From: Rhodothermia bacterium
Lineage (GTDB): Bacteria > Bacteroidota > Rhodothermia > Balneolales > Balneolaceae
Assembly: GCA_030427885.1 (NCBI GenBank)
Contig: JAUICM010000002.1
Coordinates: 124,001-188,000, forward strand
Direction of reading: 5' to 3'
DNA: 64,000 nucleotides
The position numbers and the translations under genes are program-made. Positions 1 to 9,920 of this stretch are shown in pieces. The notes beneath the pieces are model-generated. The model was not told the origin of the DNA, did not search any database, and was given only the letters and a program-made list of their open reading frames with translations. Every line of letters starts with the position of its first letter. The stretch's first letter is position 1.

Positions 1-558
1 CGCAAAATTTTCTTTTCCAAAGGCAATTGTGAGCCCTACGACTACGGATATAAGTATCGAAATAATTGAAGCTGCTTTTCTTACACCACTAATATATTTT
101 GTATTTGCGTTAGCTATCGCAGCATCTATTCTTGAATCCAGGGCAAGTTCATATCTTCCCAATGCACTACGCTCGTCCTTATCCAGCTCATCTCCGGATC
201 TTAACTTGATTGCTACATTTGTAAGTAGATCTTTATCAATTACTCCAACACTTTCGGCCAAATCTGATGCTAACTCTTTAGTAAGTCCGATTCGGGCACC
301 CTGTCGTATCGTTTTAGATAACTCACCACTATCTTTACTGTTTCTAAACAGAGATTCCAAGTAGTGAGTAGCATTATTTCCGTATGCAACTTTCAGAGCA
401 TTCATTACTCCAGCTCCTAATTCTGTGGGTATTTTACTGAACCCTATGGAACCTACTTTTAACCATTCCCCTCCTTTCAAACCCTCAACTATTCCGAAAG
501 ATGCAGTACCTAATGCACCTGCTGCAAGTATGATATCCACCAAATGTGTGCCTTCCAT
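1..558 (-). CDS. Hypothetical membrane protein, cut off by the window edge
   Basis: An open frame of 186 codons begins at an ATG ending at 558 and runs off the left edge without a stop. A good ribosome site (GGAGG, about 5 nt upstream of the ATG) supports this start. The visible part begins with a hydrophobic stretch (residues about 6-24). A soluble charged middle follows, with lysine- and aspartate-rich helices at about 75-140, and then a second strong membrane segment (about 161-180, SIISILISVVVGLTIAF). I do not recognise the family. The gene is AT-rich compared with gcvP next door, as is the AIPR gene at 18.3 kb, so it may be an acquired gene. The stretch from 559 to 733 between it and gcvP holds nothing I can name. 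Confidence 0.7.
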   Translation of the reverse strand, partial: MEGTHLVDIILAAGALGTASFGIVEGLKGGEWLKVGSIGFSKIPTELGAGVMNALKVAYGNNATHYLESLFRNSKDSGELSKTIRQGARIGLTKELASDLAESVGVIDKDLLTNVAIKLRSGDELDKDERSALGRYELALDSRIDAAIANANTKYISGVRKAASIISILISVVVGLTIAFGKENFA

Positions 559-733
559 AAAACCTCCAATTTCATAATTAACTGTATTACAGTATTTAAA
601 TAATTGACATGAATGGAATTACATATAAGAATCTTTAAAAATCAAATTAAAAATTTTCTTATTGATCTGAATTCAGTTACATCATAAAGTATTACACTAT
701 TAGAAATGAAAAGCCTTGGTACCTATGGCCTCT

Positions 734-3622
734 TTATACTTCCTCTATAGCATAAGCATCAATCGGGATACAGGAGCAAACCAGGTTACGGTCGCCATAC
801 GCATCATCCACACGAGCCACACTTGGCCAGAATTTGTTGTATCTGAGTTCCTCAACCGGGAAGACGCCTTTTTCACGAGGATAAGAACGTTCCCAGGTAT
901 CAGCGGTAACTACTCTCATGGTATGAGGTGCATGCTTTAACACATTGTCTTGTGCATCCGCTTTTCCTTCTTCGATCTCACGGATCTCATTTCTGATTCC
1001 GATCATAGCATCACAGAAACGGTCCAGCTCTTCTTTACTTTCACTTTCGGTTGGCTCGATCATCAAGGTGCCTGCAACAGGGAAACTCATAGTTGGAGCG
1101 TGGAAACCATAATCCATCAAGCGCTTGGCAACATCCACCGCTTCCACACCTGCAGATTGTTTATAAGGTCTGAGATCTATGATGAACTCATGTGCAGAAC
1201 GTCCTGATTTGCCGGTGTACAGTACTGGATAATGATTCTTCAACCTGTCTTTCATATAGTTTGCATTCAGGATGGCATAACGGGTTGCGTCTGTAAGTCC
1301 TTCCGCTCCCATCATTCTGATGTATGCATAAGAGATCGTCAAAATACTCGCGCTTCCGTAAGGTGCCGCTGAAATAGCCTGTATTCCCTGCTCACCACCT
1401 GACTCAACCACAGCATGTCCTGAAAGGAACGGTGCCAAATGTTTTGTTACACCAATCGGACCCATTCCCGGTCCGCCACCACCGTGAGGGATACAAAATG
1501 TTTTATGCAGGTTCAGGTGACATACATCAGCGCCGATCTCGCCCGGACTTGTCAAGCCTACCTGGGCATTCATATTAGCTCCATCCATATACACTTGTCC
1601 GCCGTGTTTGTGAATCACTTCGCAGAAATCTTTTACTTTATGTTCAAACACCCCATGTGTAGATGGATATGTGATCATCAATGCGGCGAGACGGTCACTG
1701 TATTTTTCAGCTTTTTCATTCAGATCTTCGCTCGAAATATTACCATGGCTATCAGTAGCAACAACTACAACTTCCATACCTGCCATCACTGCACTTGCCG
1801 GATTCGTTCCATGCGCCGATGCTGGAATCAGCGCAACATTACGATGTCCTTCTCCCCTGCTCTTATGATACGCCCGGATCGTCATAAGGCCTGCATATTC
1901 TCCCTGAGCTCCGGAGTTTGGCTGGAGCGAGATCGCATCGAAGCCGGTTATCTCGCATAACCAGGCATTCAATTCATCAAATAATTGGGTATAGCCTTCC
2001 GCCTGATCTTTTGGAACAAAGGGGTGGATCTGCCCAAATTCAGGCCAGGTAACCGGGATCATTTCCGCAGTAGCATTCAATTTCATAGTACATGAACCCA
2101 GAGAGATCATGGAATGAACCAAAGAAAGATCTTTATTCTCGAGCTGCTTCATATAGCGAAGCATTTCGTGCTCGGTATGGTACAGATTGAACACCGGGTG
2201 TTCGAGATAGGTAGAAGTTCTGTTCAGCTCCTTCGGGAAAGAGACTTCCACTTTCTCAGACTCGGCTTTCACATCGAAAGCCAGGGTTTTGCCCAATGAT
2301 TCATCAAAGATGCTAAGTACTAATTCGACGTCTTCTATCTCTTTGGCTTCATCAAATGCTATACCAACCCGCCCATCTCCGAAGTACCGGAAATTAACCT
2401 CGTTCTTTTCAGCAATAGCTTTCAGTTTAGCCTCGTCAGTTTTCACGGTTATCGTATCAAAAAAGGTATCGGTCAGGACTTCGATTCCCAGTGATTCTAA
2501 TCCTTCTTTTGCCAGTTTGGTCAAACCGTGGATCTTTGAAGCGATCTTCTTCAGCCCTTCAGCGCCGTGATACACACCATACATTCCTGCCATCACGGCC
2601 AGTAAAACCTGAGCTGTACAAATGTTTGAAGTTGCCTTCTCCCTGCGAATATGCTGTTCCCGGGTCTGTAGTGCCATTCGGTATGCTGCCTTGCCTTCAG
2701 CATCCTGAGTCACGCCTATGATCCTTCCAGGTATCTGGCGCTTAAAATCTTCTTTTGTTGCAAAATAAGCCGCATGAGGTCCGCCATAGCCCATTGGAAC
2801 ACCAAAGCGTTGACTTGTTCCCACAACCACATCTGCACCCATCTCTCCCGGAGGAGTTAACAGGGTCAAACTCATCAGATCCGCCGCTACAACTGTATTT
2901 ACTCCATTCTCATGAGCTGCTGCGAACAGACTCGTATAATCTTCCACTGATCCGTCTGTTGCAGGATACTGTACCAGCACTGCATATAATTTTGGATCGG
3001 TTACATCCAGAATTTTATGATTACCCACCACTACTTCCACGCCGATCGGCTCCGCTCTGGTTTCGATCACATCAATGGTTTGCGGGTGACATAATTCACT
3101 AACAAAAAATACATTCGCTTCTTTTCTCTTTGCGCCTTTACGCTGGCCTAATAACATACTCATTGCTTCCGCGGCGGCAGTTCCCTCATCCAGCAGCGAG
3201 GCATTTGCGATCTCCATTCCTGTAAGGTCGCTAACCATGGTCTGGAAATTGATCAGTGCTTCCAAACGTCCCTGCGCTATCTCTGCCTGATACGGTGTAT
3301 AAGCTGTATACCAGGATGGGTTTTCCAGAATATTACGTTTGATCACATTGGGAACATGGGTGTCATAATATCCCATACCAATAAAAGATCGATATATCTT
3401 GTTTTTGGAAGCCAGCTTTTGAAATTCAGTTAGGAAATCAACCTCACTTAATGCGGCCGGCAGATCCAGTGATCTTGAAAGCCTTATACCATCAGGAATT
3501 GTTTCATCGATAAGCTGTTCAAGACTTTCTGCCCCGATGGTTTGTAACATTTCATTGGTTGCCTGTGTGTCTGATCCATTGTGTCGGTGTGCAAAAAGCT
3601 CCTTCCTGAAGTCTATACTCAT
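734..3622 (-). CDS. gcvP: Glycine dehydrogenase (decarboxylating), P-protein of the glycine cleavage system
   Basis: GcvP is the PLP enzyme that decarboxylates glycine and passes the aminomethyl group to the lipoyl arm of the H-protein in the cytoplasm. At 962 residues it is the fused, full-length form (the E. coli enzyme is about 957), with two related PLP-transferase halves (about 1-440 and 450-950). The PLP-binding lysine lies in HLNLHKTF near residue 706, followed by the glycine-rich IPHGGGGPG. Other family signatures are [14 protein letters not shown] near 110 and [11 protein letters not shown] near 500. No gcvT or gcvH is nearby, so the other subunits must be encoded elsewhere. I see no glycine riboswitch in the 209-bp leader it shares with the divergent gene at 3832. 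Confidence 0.97.
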   Translation of the reverse strand: MSIDFRKELFAHRHNGSDTQATNEMLQTIGAESLEQLIDETIPDGIRLSRSLDLPAALSEVDFLTEFQKLASKNKIYRSFIGMGYYDTHVPNVIKRNILENPSWYTAYTPYQAEIAQGRLEALINFQTMVSDLTGMEIANASLLDEGTAAAEAMSMLLGQRKGAKRKEANVFFVSELCHPQTIDVIETRAEPIGVEVVVGNHKILDVTDPKLYAVLVQYPATDGSVEDYTSLFAAAHENGVNTVVAADLMSLTLLTPPGEMGADVVVGTSQRFGVPMGYGGPHAAYFATKEDFKRQIPGRIIGVTQDAEGKAAYRMALQTREQHIRREKATSNICTAQVLLAVMAGMYGVYHGAEGLKKIASKIHGLTKLAKEGLESLGIEVLTDTFFDTITVKTDEAKLKAIAEKNEVNFRYFGDGRVGIAFDEAKEIEDVELVLSIFDESLGKTLAFDVKAESEKVEVSFPKELNRTSTYLEHPVFNLYHTEHEMLRYMKQLENKDLSLVHSMISLGSCTMKLNATAEMIPVTWPEFGQIHPFVPKDQAEGYTQLFDELNAWLCEITGFDAISLQPNSGAQGEYAGLMTIRAYHKSRGEGHRNVALIPASAHGTNPASAVMAGMEVVVVATDSHGNISSEDLNEKAEKYSDRLAALMITYPSTHGVFEHKVKDFCEVIHKHGGQVYMDGANMNAQVGLTSPGEIGADVCHLNLHKTFCIPHGGGGPGMGPIGVTKHLAPFLSGHAVVESGGEQGIQAISAAPYGSASILTISYAYIRMMGAEGLTDATRYAILNANYMKDRLKNHYPVLYTGKSGRSAHEFIIDLRPYKQSAGVEAVDVAKRLMDYGFHAPTMSFPVAGTLMIEPTESESKEELDRFCDAMIGIRNEIREIEEGKADAQDNVLKHAPHTMRVVTADTWERSYPREKGVFPVEELRYNKFWPSVARVDDAYGDRNLVCSCIPIDAYAIEEV

Positions 3623-3831
3623 TAGGGTAAAATCCTGATTTTAGATTGCTAAGAGATTAATAAAATATTGGGCTGCCTGCTTTTGAAGACTGCCCGTAAG
3701 ATGGTCTGGAAAAATACATAAATTCATATTTAAATAAGCGTAAAATCATTCTTTAAAGATTATCATTTCTCCTTTTTTTGTGATTAATTCAGTTTGCGAT
3801 CTCAGTATTCTTAATTAATCCATACACATCC

Positions 3832-5811
3832 ATGAAAAAGTCTTTAATAGCACTACTGGGAATGATATTCCTTGGTGCATCACAAGTATATGCTCAGGGG
3901 ACTAATGAACTCAAAATTGTAGTGAATCCTGATCCCATTAACATAAATGTGGGAGAAGAAATTCAGATCAATGCAAAAGTGGTAAATGCTGACGGAGTTG
4001 TTCAGCCCGACACGGTACTTTTCTTTTCACGTTCTCCCCGATCCCTTTCTGTTAGCCGCGAAGGATATGCCAAAGCGCTTAAACCCGGTACCAGTAATGT
4101 AATGGTATTTAAACCTGCTCAGGGTGAATCACCAAGTATCAGAACTACGATCGAGGTAATGGTGACCTATCCTAAGCTTGAGAAGTTGGTATTCACTGAA
4201 TCCACATCTGAAATGTATGAAGGAACCTCCTTCCTTACTTCCACTGTGATCTATGATGAAATGGATTTTCTCCGGGATGACCTGGAAATAACTGATTTTC
4301 GTTCTTCCAAACCTGATGTGGCCCAGATCAACCGCTATGGTAAGATCAACGCAAAAAAACCTGGTAAAACCACGATCTCTGCTACCTATGATGGTATTAC
4401 CACTTCATTCGATCTTAGGGTTGAAGAGAACCCGGTACGTTCTGTTGAACTTTCTGTAGATAAAGAATCTGCCCGAACCGGCGATGTACTTCACCTGACT
4501 GCAATTGCTAAAGACCGAAAAGATCGTGAAGTCGAAGATGCACCCATCGAATATTCCTTCACCTCTGTCCCTGACGACCATCGGGGACAAGGAGCTTCAG
4601 CTCAAATCGAGCAGGATGGGCGTTTTGTAGCAAATCACCCAGGTCTTTACACCATTATTGCCAGAAATGCAGGTTCCGTGGATGAGGTCACCGTTCGTAT
4701 TGAACCACGAAATGTGGGCCGTGATATTTCTGTAGCTGGTTTTGGCGCTGTCAGTGATGTATATACTTCTGACTTGTGGGTGTGGGAAGGAGTTGACGGT
4801 CGCGATTATGCCGTAACCGGAACCTGGAGTGCAAAAGGCGACGCTCTTTTTTGGGACGTTACAGATCCATCCAACATGCATATCATCGATACAGTAACCG
4901 TTGACGCCCGCACTGTTAATGATGTGAAAGTTTCTGAAGACGGGCGAATTGCTGTTATATCACGTGAAGGGGCTTCTAACCGTAAAAATGGATTGGTGAT
5001 CCTGGATGTTTCAGATCCCTCTGATGTTAAGATACTCTCCCGCTTCGATGACGGCCTGTCCGGAGGAGTCCATAACGTATTTATTGACAAAGGGTATGTA
5101 TATGCCATCAATAATGGCCGTAAATATGACATCATCAATATCAAAGACCCTGCAAATCCTTTCCGTGTCAGTGAGTTTGAACTGGATACTCCCGGCCATT
5201 CTGTACACGATGTATGGGTGGTAGATGGGATCGCCTATTCTTCTAACTGGACAGATGGTGTAGTGGCCGTTGATGTGGGAGGAAATGCCACTCCTGATAT
5301 GCCGGGAGCTGGTGGGTCACCGGAAAACCCAGTAAAACTTGGCAGCTATACGTACCCAAGTGGCTGGAATCATGCCGCATTCCCATTCAAGAGTAAATCT
5401 GCAGATAAATTTTATATCGCTGCTGGTGATGAAGCTTTTCCAAACGGAGAAGCAGCAGGATATATTCACTTCTTTGATCTGAGCAGTTGGGAAAATGGTC
5501 AGGAGGTTGCTCGCTATGAAGTACCCGAAGCCGGAACCCATAATATCTGGATCCAGGATGATGTCATGTATGTAGCTTATTACCAGGGCGGTTTACGCAT
5601 CGTTGATGTATCCGGCGAATTAATGGGGAATCTGTATGATCAGGGACGTGAGATCGCCAGGTACCTTCCAAAAGATCCTGATGGAAAAATTCCTAACTCA
5701 CCACAGGCATGGGGACCTCAGCCTTATAAAGATCTTATTTTTGTGTCCGACATGAACTCGGGACTCTGGGCTCTGAAACTCAGCCCACCTAATACAGCCA
5801 GCGCACAATAG
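3832..5811 (+). CDS. Secreted Ig-like / LVIVD beta-propeller protein, copy 1
   Basis: A 659-residue exported protein. A type I signal peptide (residues 1-21, ending VYA-Q) is followed by about three bacterial Ig-like (BIG2-type) modules (about 24-290). From about residue 295 a beta-propeller of LVIVD-type repeats follows, with recurring units such as LVILDVSDPSDVKIL and GLRIVDVSGELMG. The propeller opens with DLWVWEGVDGRDYAVTGTW at about 314. It has no lipobox, no C-terminal sorting domain and no membrane anchor. It is the first of three tandem paralogues, 25 bp before the next start, and most likely in one operon with them. LVIVD repeats are known in bacterial surface and periplasmic proteins but their ligand is unknown, so I assign no activity. 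Confidence 0.85.
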   Translation: MKKSLIALLGMIFLGASQVYAQGTNELKIVVNPDPININVGEEIQINAKVVNADGVVQPDTVLFFSRSPRSLSVSREGYAKALKPGTSNVMVFKPAQGESPSIRTTIEVMVTYPKLEKLVFTESTSEMYEGTSFLTSTVIYDEMDFLRDDLEITDFRSSKPDVAQINRYGKINAKKPGKTTISATYDGITTSFDLRVEENPVRSVELSVDKESARTGDVLHLTAIAKDRKDREVEDAPIEYSFTSVPDDHRGQGASAQIEQDGRFVANHPGLYTIIARNAGSVDEVTVRIEPRNVGRDISVAGFGAVSDVYTSDLWVWEGVDGRDYAVTGTWSAKGDALFWDVTDPSNMHIIDTVTVDARTVNDVKVSEDGRIAVISREGASNRKNGLVILDVSDPSDVKILSRFDDGLSGGVHNVFIDKGYVYAINNGRKYDIINIKDPANPFRVSEFELDTPGHSVHDVWVVDGIAYSSNWTDGVVAVDVGGNATPDMPGAGGSPENPVKLGSYTYPSGWNHAAFPFKSKSADKFYIAAGDEAFPNGEAAGYIHFFDLSSWENGQEVARYEVPEAGTHNIWIQDDVMYVAYYQGGLRIVDVSGELMGNLYDQGREIARYLPKDPDGKIPNSPQAWGPQPYKDLIFVSDMNSGLWALKLSPPNTASAQ

Positions 5812-5836
5812 AAATTCAATCATAAATACCCAAGAA

Positions 5837-7855
5837 ATGAAATATATATCTACTTTTAAAATAACCGCAGTATGCACATTAGTGCTGACCATAATTCTGG
5901 GATCAAACCTTCAGGCACAGGAGAAAAAAATTGTTTTTGAGCCATCTGAAGTTAATATGGCACTCAATGCCAATGCAACATTGAAAGCTAAACTGGTAGC
6001 TGCTGATGGAACTGTATTACCTGATACTGTACGTTTCTTTTCAAGAGCCCGAAGAGGATTGCAGCTTGATCTGGGAGACGAACTCAATTCCCTTATTATC
6101 AAATCTCTGGCCCCGGGTGAGTTTATGATCACTGCCATGAGTATCGGGGATGATCCGGTCCGGATGAATATTCCTGTTAATGTAGCGTATCCTCCGGTTA
6201 CAGCTGTTTCATTTGCTAACATGCCTGATAACTACTATTCAGACACATCTTTTCCACTGGAGTTTGTAGTGACAGATGCTTCGGGTGCAATTCGCGAGAA
6301 CGTGGATGTAACTGTGAGCAGTTCCGACACCAAAGTTGCCAGCGTGAATATGTTCAATGAGATCAAACTTCATAAAAACGGTAAAGCAACCCTCACTGCC
6401 AAAGCTGAGGACGTGAGTGTCAACTTAAGAATTGATGTTAAGAACAACCCTACCGATGTGATCGCACTTTCCAATAACTATGAAGATAAAACCATTCGTA
6501 CCGGTGATGTAGTACATTTTGAGGCTGAAGCCCAAACATCACGTGGCTCAAAAGTCGAGGATGCTCCTATTACTTATTCTTTCATCGCTACCCCTGACGA
6601 TGACCTCGGGCAGGGTGCTTCGGCGATGATCGAACAAGATGGTCGGTTTGTTGCCAATGTTCCCGGAAAATATACCGTACTGGCCCGTTCAGGAAACAAT
6701 GTAGCTGAACATTCATTCCGGGTTACTTACCGTAATGTTCAACGTCCGGTTGAAGTACTGGGACGTGGAATCGTGCCTGATGTTAAAACTTCAGACCTTT
6801 GGGTTTGGGAAGGTGTTGATGGACGTGACTATGCAGTAACTGGTACCTGGGGTGCACGCGGCGAAGCCTTCTTCTGGGATGTTACCGACCCTTCAAATAT
6901 CCATACCATCGATACTGTGCAGGTAGATGCACGTACAGTGAATGACGTTAAAGTTTCTGAAGACGGGCGAATTGCAGTGATCACCCGCGAAGGGGCTTCC
7001 AACCGTAAGAACGGAATCATCATTCTGGACGTAACTGATCCGAGCAATGTTAAGATACTGTCGGAATATACCGAAGGACTGACGGGTGGAGTTCACAATT
7101 CATTTATTTATAAAGATCATGTATACGCTGTTAACAATGGCCGTAAGTATGATATCATCAATATCGAAGACCCTACCAATCCACATACTGTAGGTGTGTT
7201 CGAATTAGATACTCCGGGACATTCAATTCATGATGTCTGGATCCAGGATGGTATCGCCTATTCTTCTAACTGGAGTGATGGCATCGTGGCTGTTGATATC
7301 GGAAGTAACACCAGTGCTGATATGCCCGGTGCCGGAGGTTCTCCTGAAAATCCGGTTCAGCTTGGAAGTTATAAATATCCAAGTGGCTGGAACCATGCTG
7401 CATTCCCATTCAAAAGTAAATCTACCGGCGACTTCTATGTTGCTGCCGGAGATGAAGCTTTTCCTTATGGTTTGAACTTTGATGGGCCTAACAGGGCAGC
7501 AGGTTGGGTTCATTTCATAAAATTTGATGGTTGGGATAAACCATCTGAAGTAGCCCGTTACCAGGTTCCTGAAGCAGGATCACACAACTACTGGATCGAG
7601 GATGATGTACTCTATGCAGCTTTTTACAATGGCGGACTCAGAGTAGTGGATCTTTCGGGCGAATTAATGGGGGATCTTTACCAGCAGGGAAGAGAAATTG
7701 CCATGTTCCTTCCATCTGATAAAAATGCCGCAATCCCTAACGCTACATTCACATGGGGACCACAACCTTATAAAGGTATGATCTTTATGTCGGACTGGGG
7801 ATCCGGGATCTGGTGTATCAAGCTCGGTGAAACTAATACCGATGGAACCAATTAA
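5837..7855 (+). CDS. Secreted Ig-like / LVIVD beta-propeller protein, copy 2
   Basis: A 672-residue paralogue of the preceding protein with the same layout: signal peptide (1-27, ending LQA-Q), Ig-like modules (about 30-300), and an LVIVD propeller beginning at DLWVWEGVDGRDYAVTGTW (about 320). The propeller half is very close to copy 1, including a stretch of identical DNA of about 20 bases (around 4930 and 6955). The N-terminal Ig-like half has diverged much more. It starts 25 bp after copy 1 and ends 7 bp before copy 3, so the three are almost certainly co-transcribed. An insertion (AYGLNFDGPNRA-like loop, about residue 545) is shared with copy 3 but not with copy 1. Function unknown. Confidence 0.85.
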   Translation: MKYISTFKITAVCTLVLTIILGSNLQAQEKKIVFEPSEVNMALNANATLKAKLVAADGTVLPDTVRFFSRARRGLQLDLGDELNSLIIKSLAPGEFMITAMSIGDDPVRMNIPVNVAYPPVTAVSFANMPDNYYSDTSFPLEFVVTDASGAIRENVDVTVSSSDTKVASVNMFNEIKLHKNGKATLTAKAEDVSVNLRIDVKNNPTDVIALSNNYEDKTIRTGDVVHFEAEAQTSRGSKVEDAPITYSFIATPDDDLGQGASAMIEQDGRFVANVPGKYTVLARSGNNVAEHSFRVTYRNVQRPVEVLGRGIVPDVKTSDLWVWEGVDGRDYAVTGTWGARGEAFFWDVTDPSNIHTIDTVQVDARTVNDVKVSEDGRIAVITREGASNRKNGIIILDVTDPSNVKILSEYTEGLTGGVHNSFIYKDHVYAVNNGRKYDIINIEDPTNPHTVGVFELDTPGHSIHDVWIQDGIAYSSNWSDGIVAVDIGSNTSADMPGAGGSPENPVQLGSYKYPSGWNHAAFPFKSKSTGDFYVAAGDEAFPYGLNFDGPNRAAGWVHFIKFDGWDKPSEVARYQVPEAGSHNYWIEDDVLYAAFYNGGLRVVDLSGELMGDLYQQGREIAMFLPSDKNAAIPNATFTWGPQPYKGMIFMSDWGSGIWCIKLGETNTDGTN

Positions 7856-7862
7856 GATCATC

Positions 7863-9896
7863 ATGAGATCTGAATACCAATATCTGACACTCACATTAGC
7901 CCTGATCTTCGGGGCTTTTGTGCCTTTTGAAACCGCTGTTGCTCAGAACGATGTACCAGACAGCCTGATATTCCTGGATCTTCAAACCAAAGAACTCAAC
8001 CTTACTGTAGGTGACCGCTCTAAGATCGAGTATAAGTTTGTTGATGACGATGGCAATGAATATGATCGTGACATCAGCTTCTGGATGGGAGTCCCGGGAA
8101 GTACCATTGGTGGAGTACCCACAGATAAGCTAACGGTTGATGATCAGGGTAATGTTGAAGCTCTGGCTCCTGGCGAATATATAGTCAGAGCCGTTACTTT
8201 CTACCGCAGTAAGAACTGGAATTACACCAAAATAAATGTCGCCCCTCTGCCAGTTACCACCATTGTATTTAATGAGGGACCAGATACATACTACGCAAAT
8301 TCAAGTTATGTTATTTCAGCAACACCAATGGACAGATCAGGGAATTCACGGGCTGACGCTCCTGTAATTTATACCAGCTCAGATAATGGTATTGCTTCGG
8401 TTACCAAGTCCGGGCGTTTAATCCTTAAAAAGAAAGGGACCGTTCAGATCACAGCATCATCAGAAGGGGTTGTGACCTCAAAAAAAATCTCTGTAAAAGA
8501 AAATCCGGTAGCTTCGGTTGAACTGGAGGCCAGCGAATCATCTGTACGAACCGGAGATGTAGTTCATCTAAATGTTTCTTTAAAGGATAAAAACGGCAAA
8601 ACAGTAACTGGTGTTCCTGTAACGTATTCTTTTACCGGAGAAGCGGAAGAGAAAGAAGGCACAAGCGGACTTGGACTGATCGAACAAAATGGACGTTTTG
8701 TAGCAAACAAACCGGGTTTCTTCACTATTGTGGCTAAATCCGGGAATATAAGTTCTGAGGTTTATGTGGAAGCATCGCCCCGTAATATTCATCGAAGTAT
8801 TTCTGTAGCAGGCCATGGTGCAATCAAGGTGATGATGGCTGACTTCTGGGTTTGGGAAGGGGTGGATGGCAGGGATTATGCTATTACCGGAACTCATTCA
8901 GCTAACGGTGAAGCCTATTTCTGGGATGTAACTGATCCATCTGAAATGCATATAATTGACACCGTAACTGTAGATGCCCGCACTGTGAATGATGTTAAAA
9001 TATCGGCTGATGGTACGATCGGAGTTCTGTCCCGTGAAGGCGCTTCAAATCGACGTAATGGCATTGTCATAATGGATGTCAGAGACCCCGGTGATGTTAA
9101 AATCCTCTCTACATTTGATGATGGTTTAACAGGCGGTGTTCACAATTTATTTATCTACGAAGATCATATTTACGCCACTAACAATGTTAAAAAGTATGAT
9201 ATCATCAATATTGAAGACCCGACACATCCATACCGGGTCAGTAAGTTTGAGTTAAGCCGGCCCGGCCATGTGGTACACGATGTTTGGGTTGAAGATGGGA
9301 TCGCATATTCATCTAATTTCGGGGATGGCCTTGCAATTGTAGATGTGGGAAGTAACAATAGCGAACTGGGTGATGCTGGTGGCTCCCCTGAAAATCCTGT
9401 TCAGTTAGCTTCTTTCAAATTTGATAAAGGCTGGAACCATGCAGCTTTCCCATTCAAGAGTAAATCAACAGGTGACTTTTATGTGGTTGCCGGAGACGAA
9501 GCATTCAAGGTGGGGCTCGACCCAAATCAAGCTGTACAACCTACAGGTTGGATCCATTTTGTGAAATTCAACGGCTGGGAAAAAGCAGAAGAGGTTGCCC
9601 GTTATGAAGTGCCTGAGGCAGGTTCACATAATATGTGGGTCAAAGACGATGTGATGTATGTAGGTTATTATAATGGCGGACTCAGAGTTGTTGATATTTC
9701 AGGTGAGTTGATGGGCAATTTATATGATCAGGGTCGTGAGATCACAAATTTCACTCCTGTGGACCCGGATGCCTGGACTCCAAATTCAACTATGACCTGG
9801 GGTGCTATGCCTTATAAAAATTATATCTATATCTCAGATGCTAATTCGGGACTTTGGGCTTTTGAACTTGGTCCCGACTCAAACGGAACAAATTAA
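7863..9896 (+). CDS. Secreted Ig-like / LVIVD beta-propeller protein, copy 3
   Basis: Third tandem paralogue, 677 residues from the ATG at 7863. I chose this start because it places a normal signal peptide (MRSEYQYLTLTLALIFGAF, cleavage near VAQ-N) at the N terminus. The frame also allows a GTG at 7827 and an ATG at 7842, but these overlap copy 2 and add a charged leader. Ig-like modules occupy about 30-310. The LVIVD propeller starts at DFWVWEGVDGRDYAITGTH (about 327), with FWVW and ITGTH replacing LWVW and VTGTW of the other copies. It lies 24 bp upstream of the YVTN protein. As with its sisters, the ligand or activity is unknown. Confidence 0.83.
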   Translation: MRSEYQYLTLTLALIFGAFVPFETAVAQNDVPDSLIFLDLQTKELNLTVGDRSKIEYKFVDDDGNEYDRDISFWMGVPGSTIGGVPTDKLTVDDQGNVEALAPGEYIVRAVTFYRSKNWNYTKINVAPLPVTTIVFNEGPDTYYANSSYVISATPMDRSGNSRADAPVIYTSSDNGIASVTKSGRLILKKKGTVQITASSEGVVTSKKISVKENPVASVELEASESSVRTGDVVHLNVSLKDKNGKTVTGVPVTYSFTGEAEEKEGTSGLGLIEQNGRFVANKPGFFTIVAKSGNISSEVYVEASPRNIHRSISVAGHGAIKVMMADFWVWEGVDGRDYAITGTHSANGEAYFWDVTDPSEMHIIDTVTVDARTVNDVKISADGTIGVLSREGASNRRNGIVIMDVRDPGDVKILSTFDDGLTGGVHNLFIYEDHIYATNNVKKYDIINIEDPTHPYRVSKFELSRPGHVVHDVWVEDGIAYSSNFGDGLAIVDVGSNNSELGDAGGSPENPVQLASFKFDKGWNHAAFPFKSKSTGDFYVVAGDEAFKVGLDPNQAVQPTGWIHFVKFNGWEKAEEVARYEVPEAGSHNMWVKDDVMYVGYYNGGLRVVDISGELMGNLYDQGREITNFTPVDPDAWTPNSTMTWGAMPYKNYIYISDANSGLWAFELGPDSNGTN

Positions 9897-9920
9897 ACAA
9901 TCATTTTTAATCATCAAGAC

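Noticed and set aside
3623-3831. A possible glycine riboswitch upstream of gcvP
   Set aside because: The leader lacks the conserved glycine aptamer core sequences and paired stems; it is AT-rich with no clear structure.
4405-5144. Antisense open frames in the LVIVD genes and similar ones in gcvP
   Set aside because: They recur at the same place in each paralogue, follow the codon pattern of the sense genes and have no ribosome site or family resemblance.
7827-7862. Longer N terminus for LVIVD copy 3 from GTG 7827
   Set aside because: It overlaps the previous gene and places a charged leader ahead of a normal signal peptide; the ATG at 7863 fits better.
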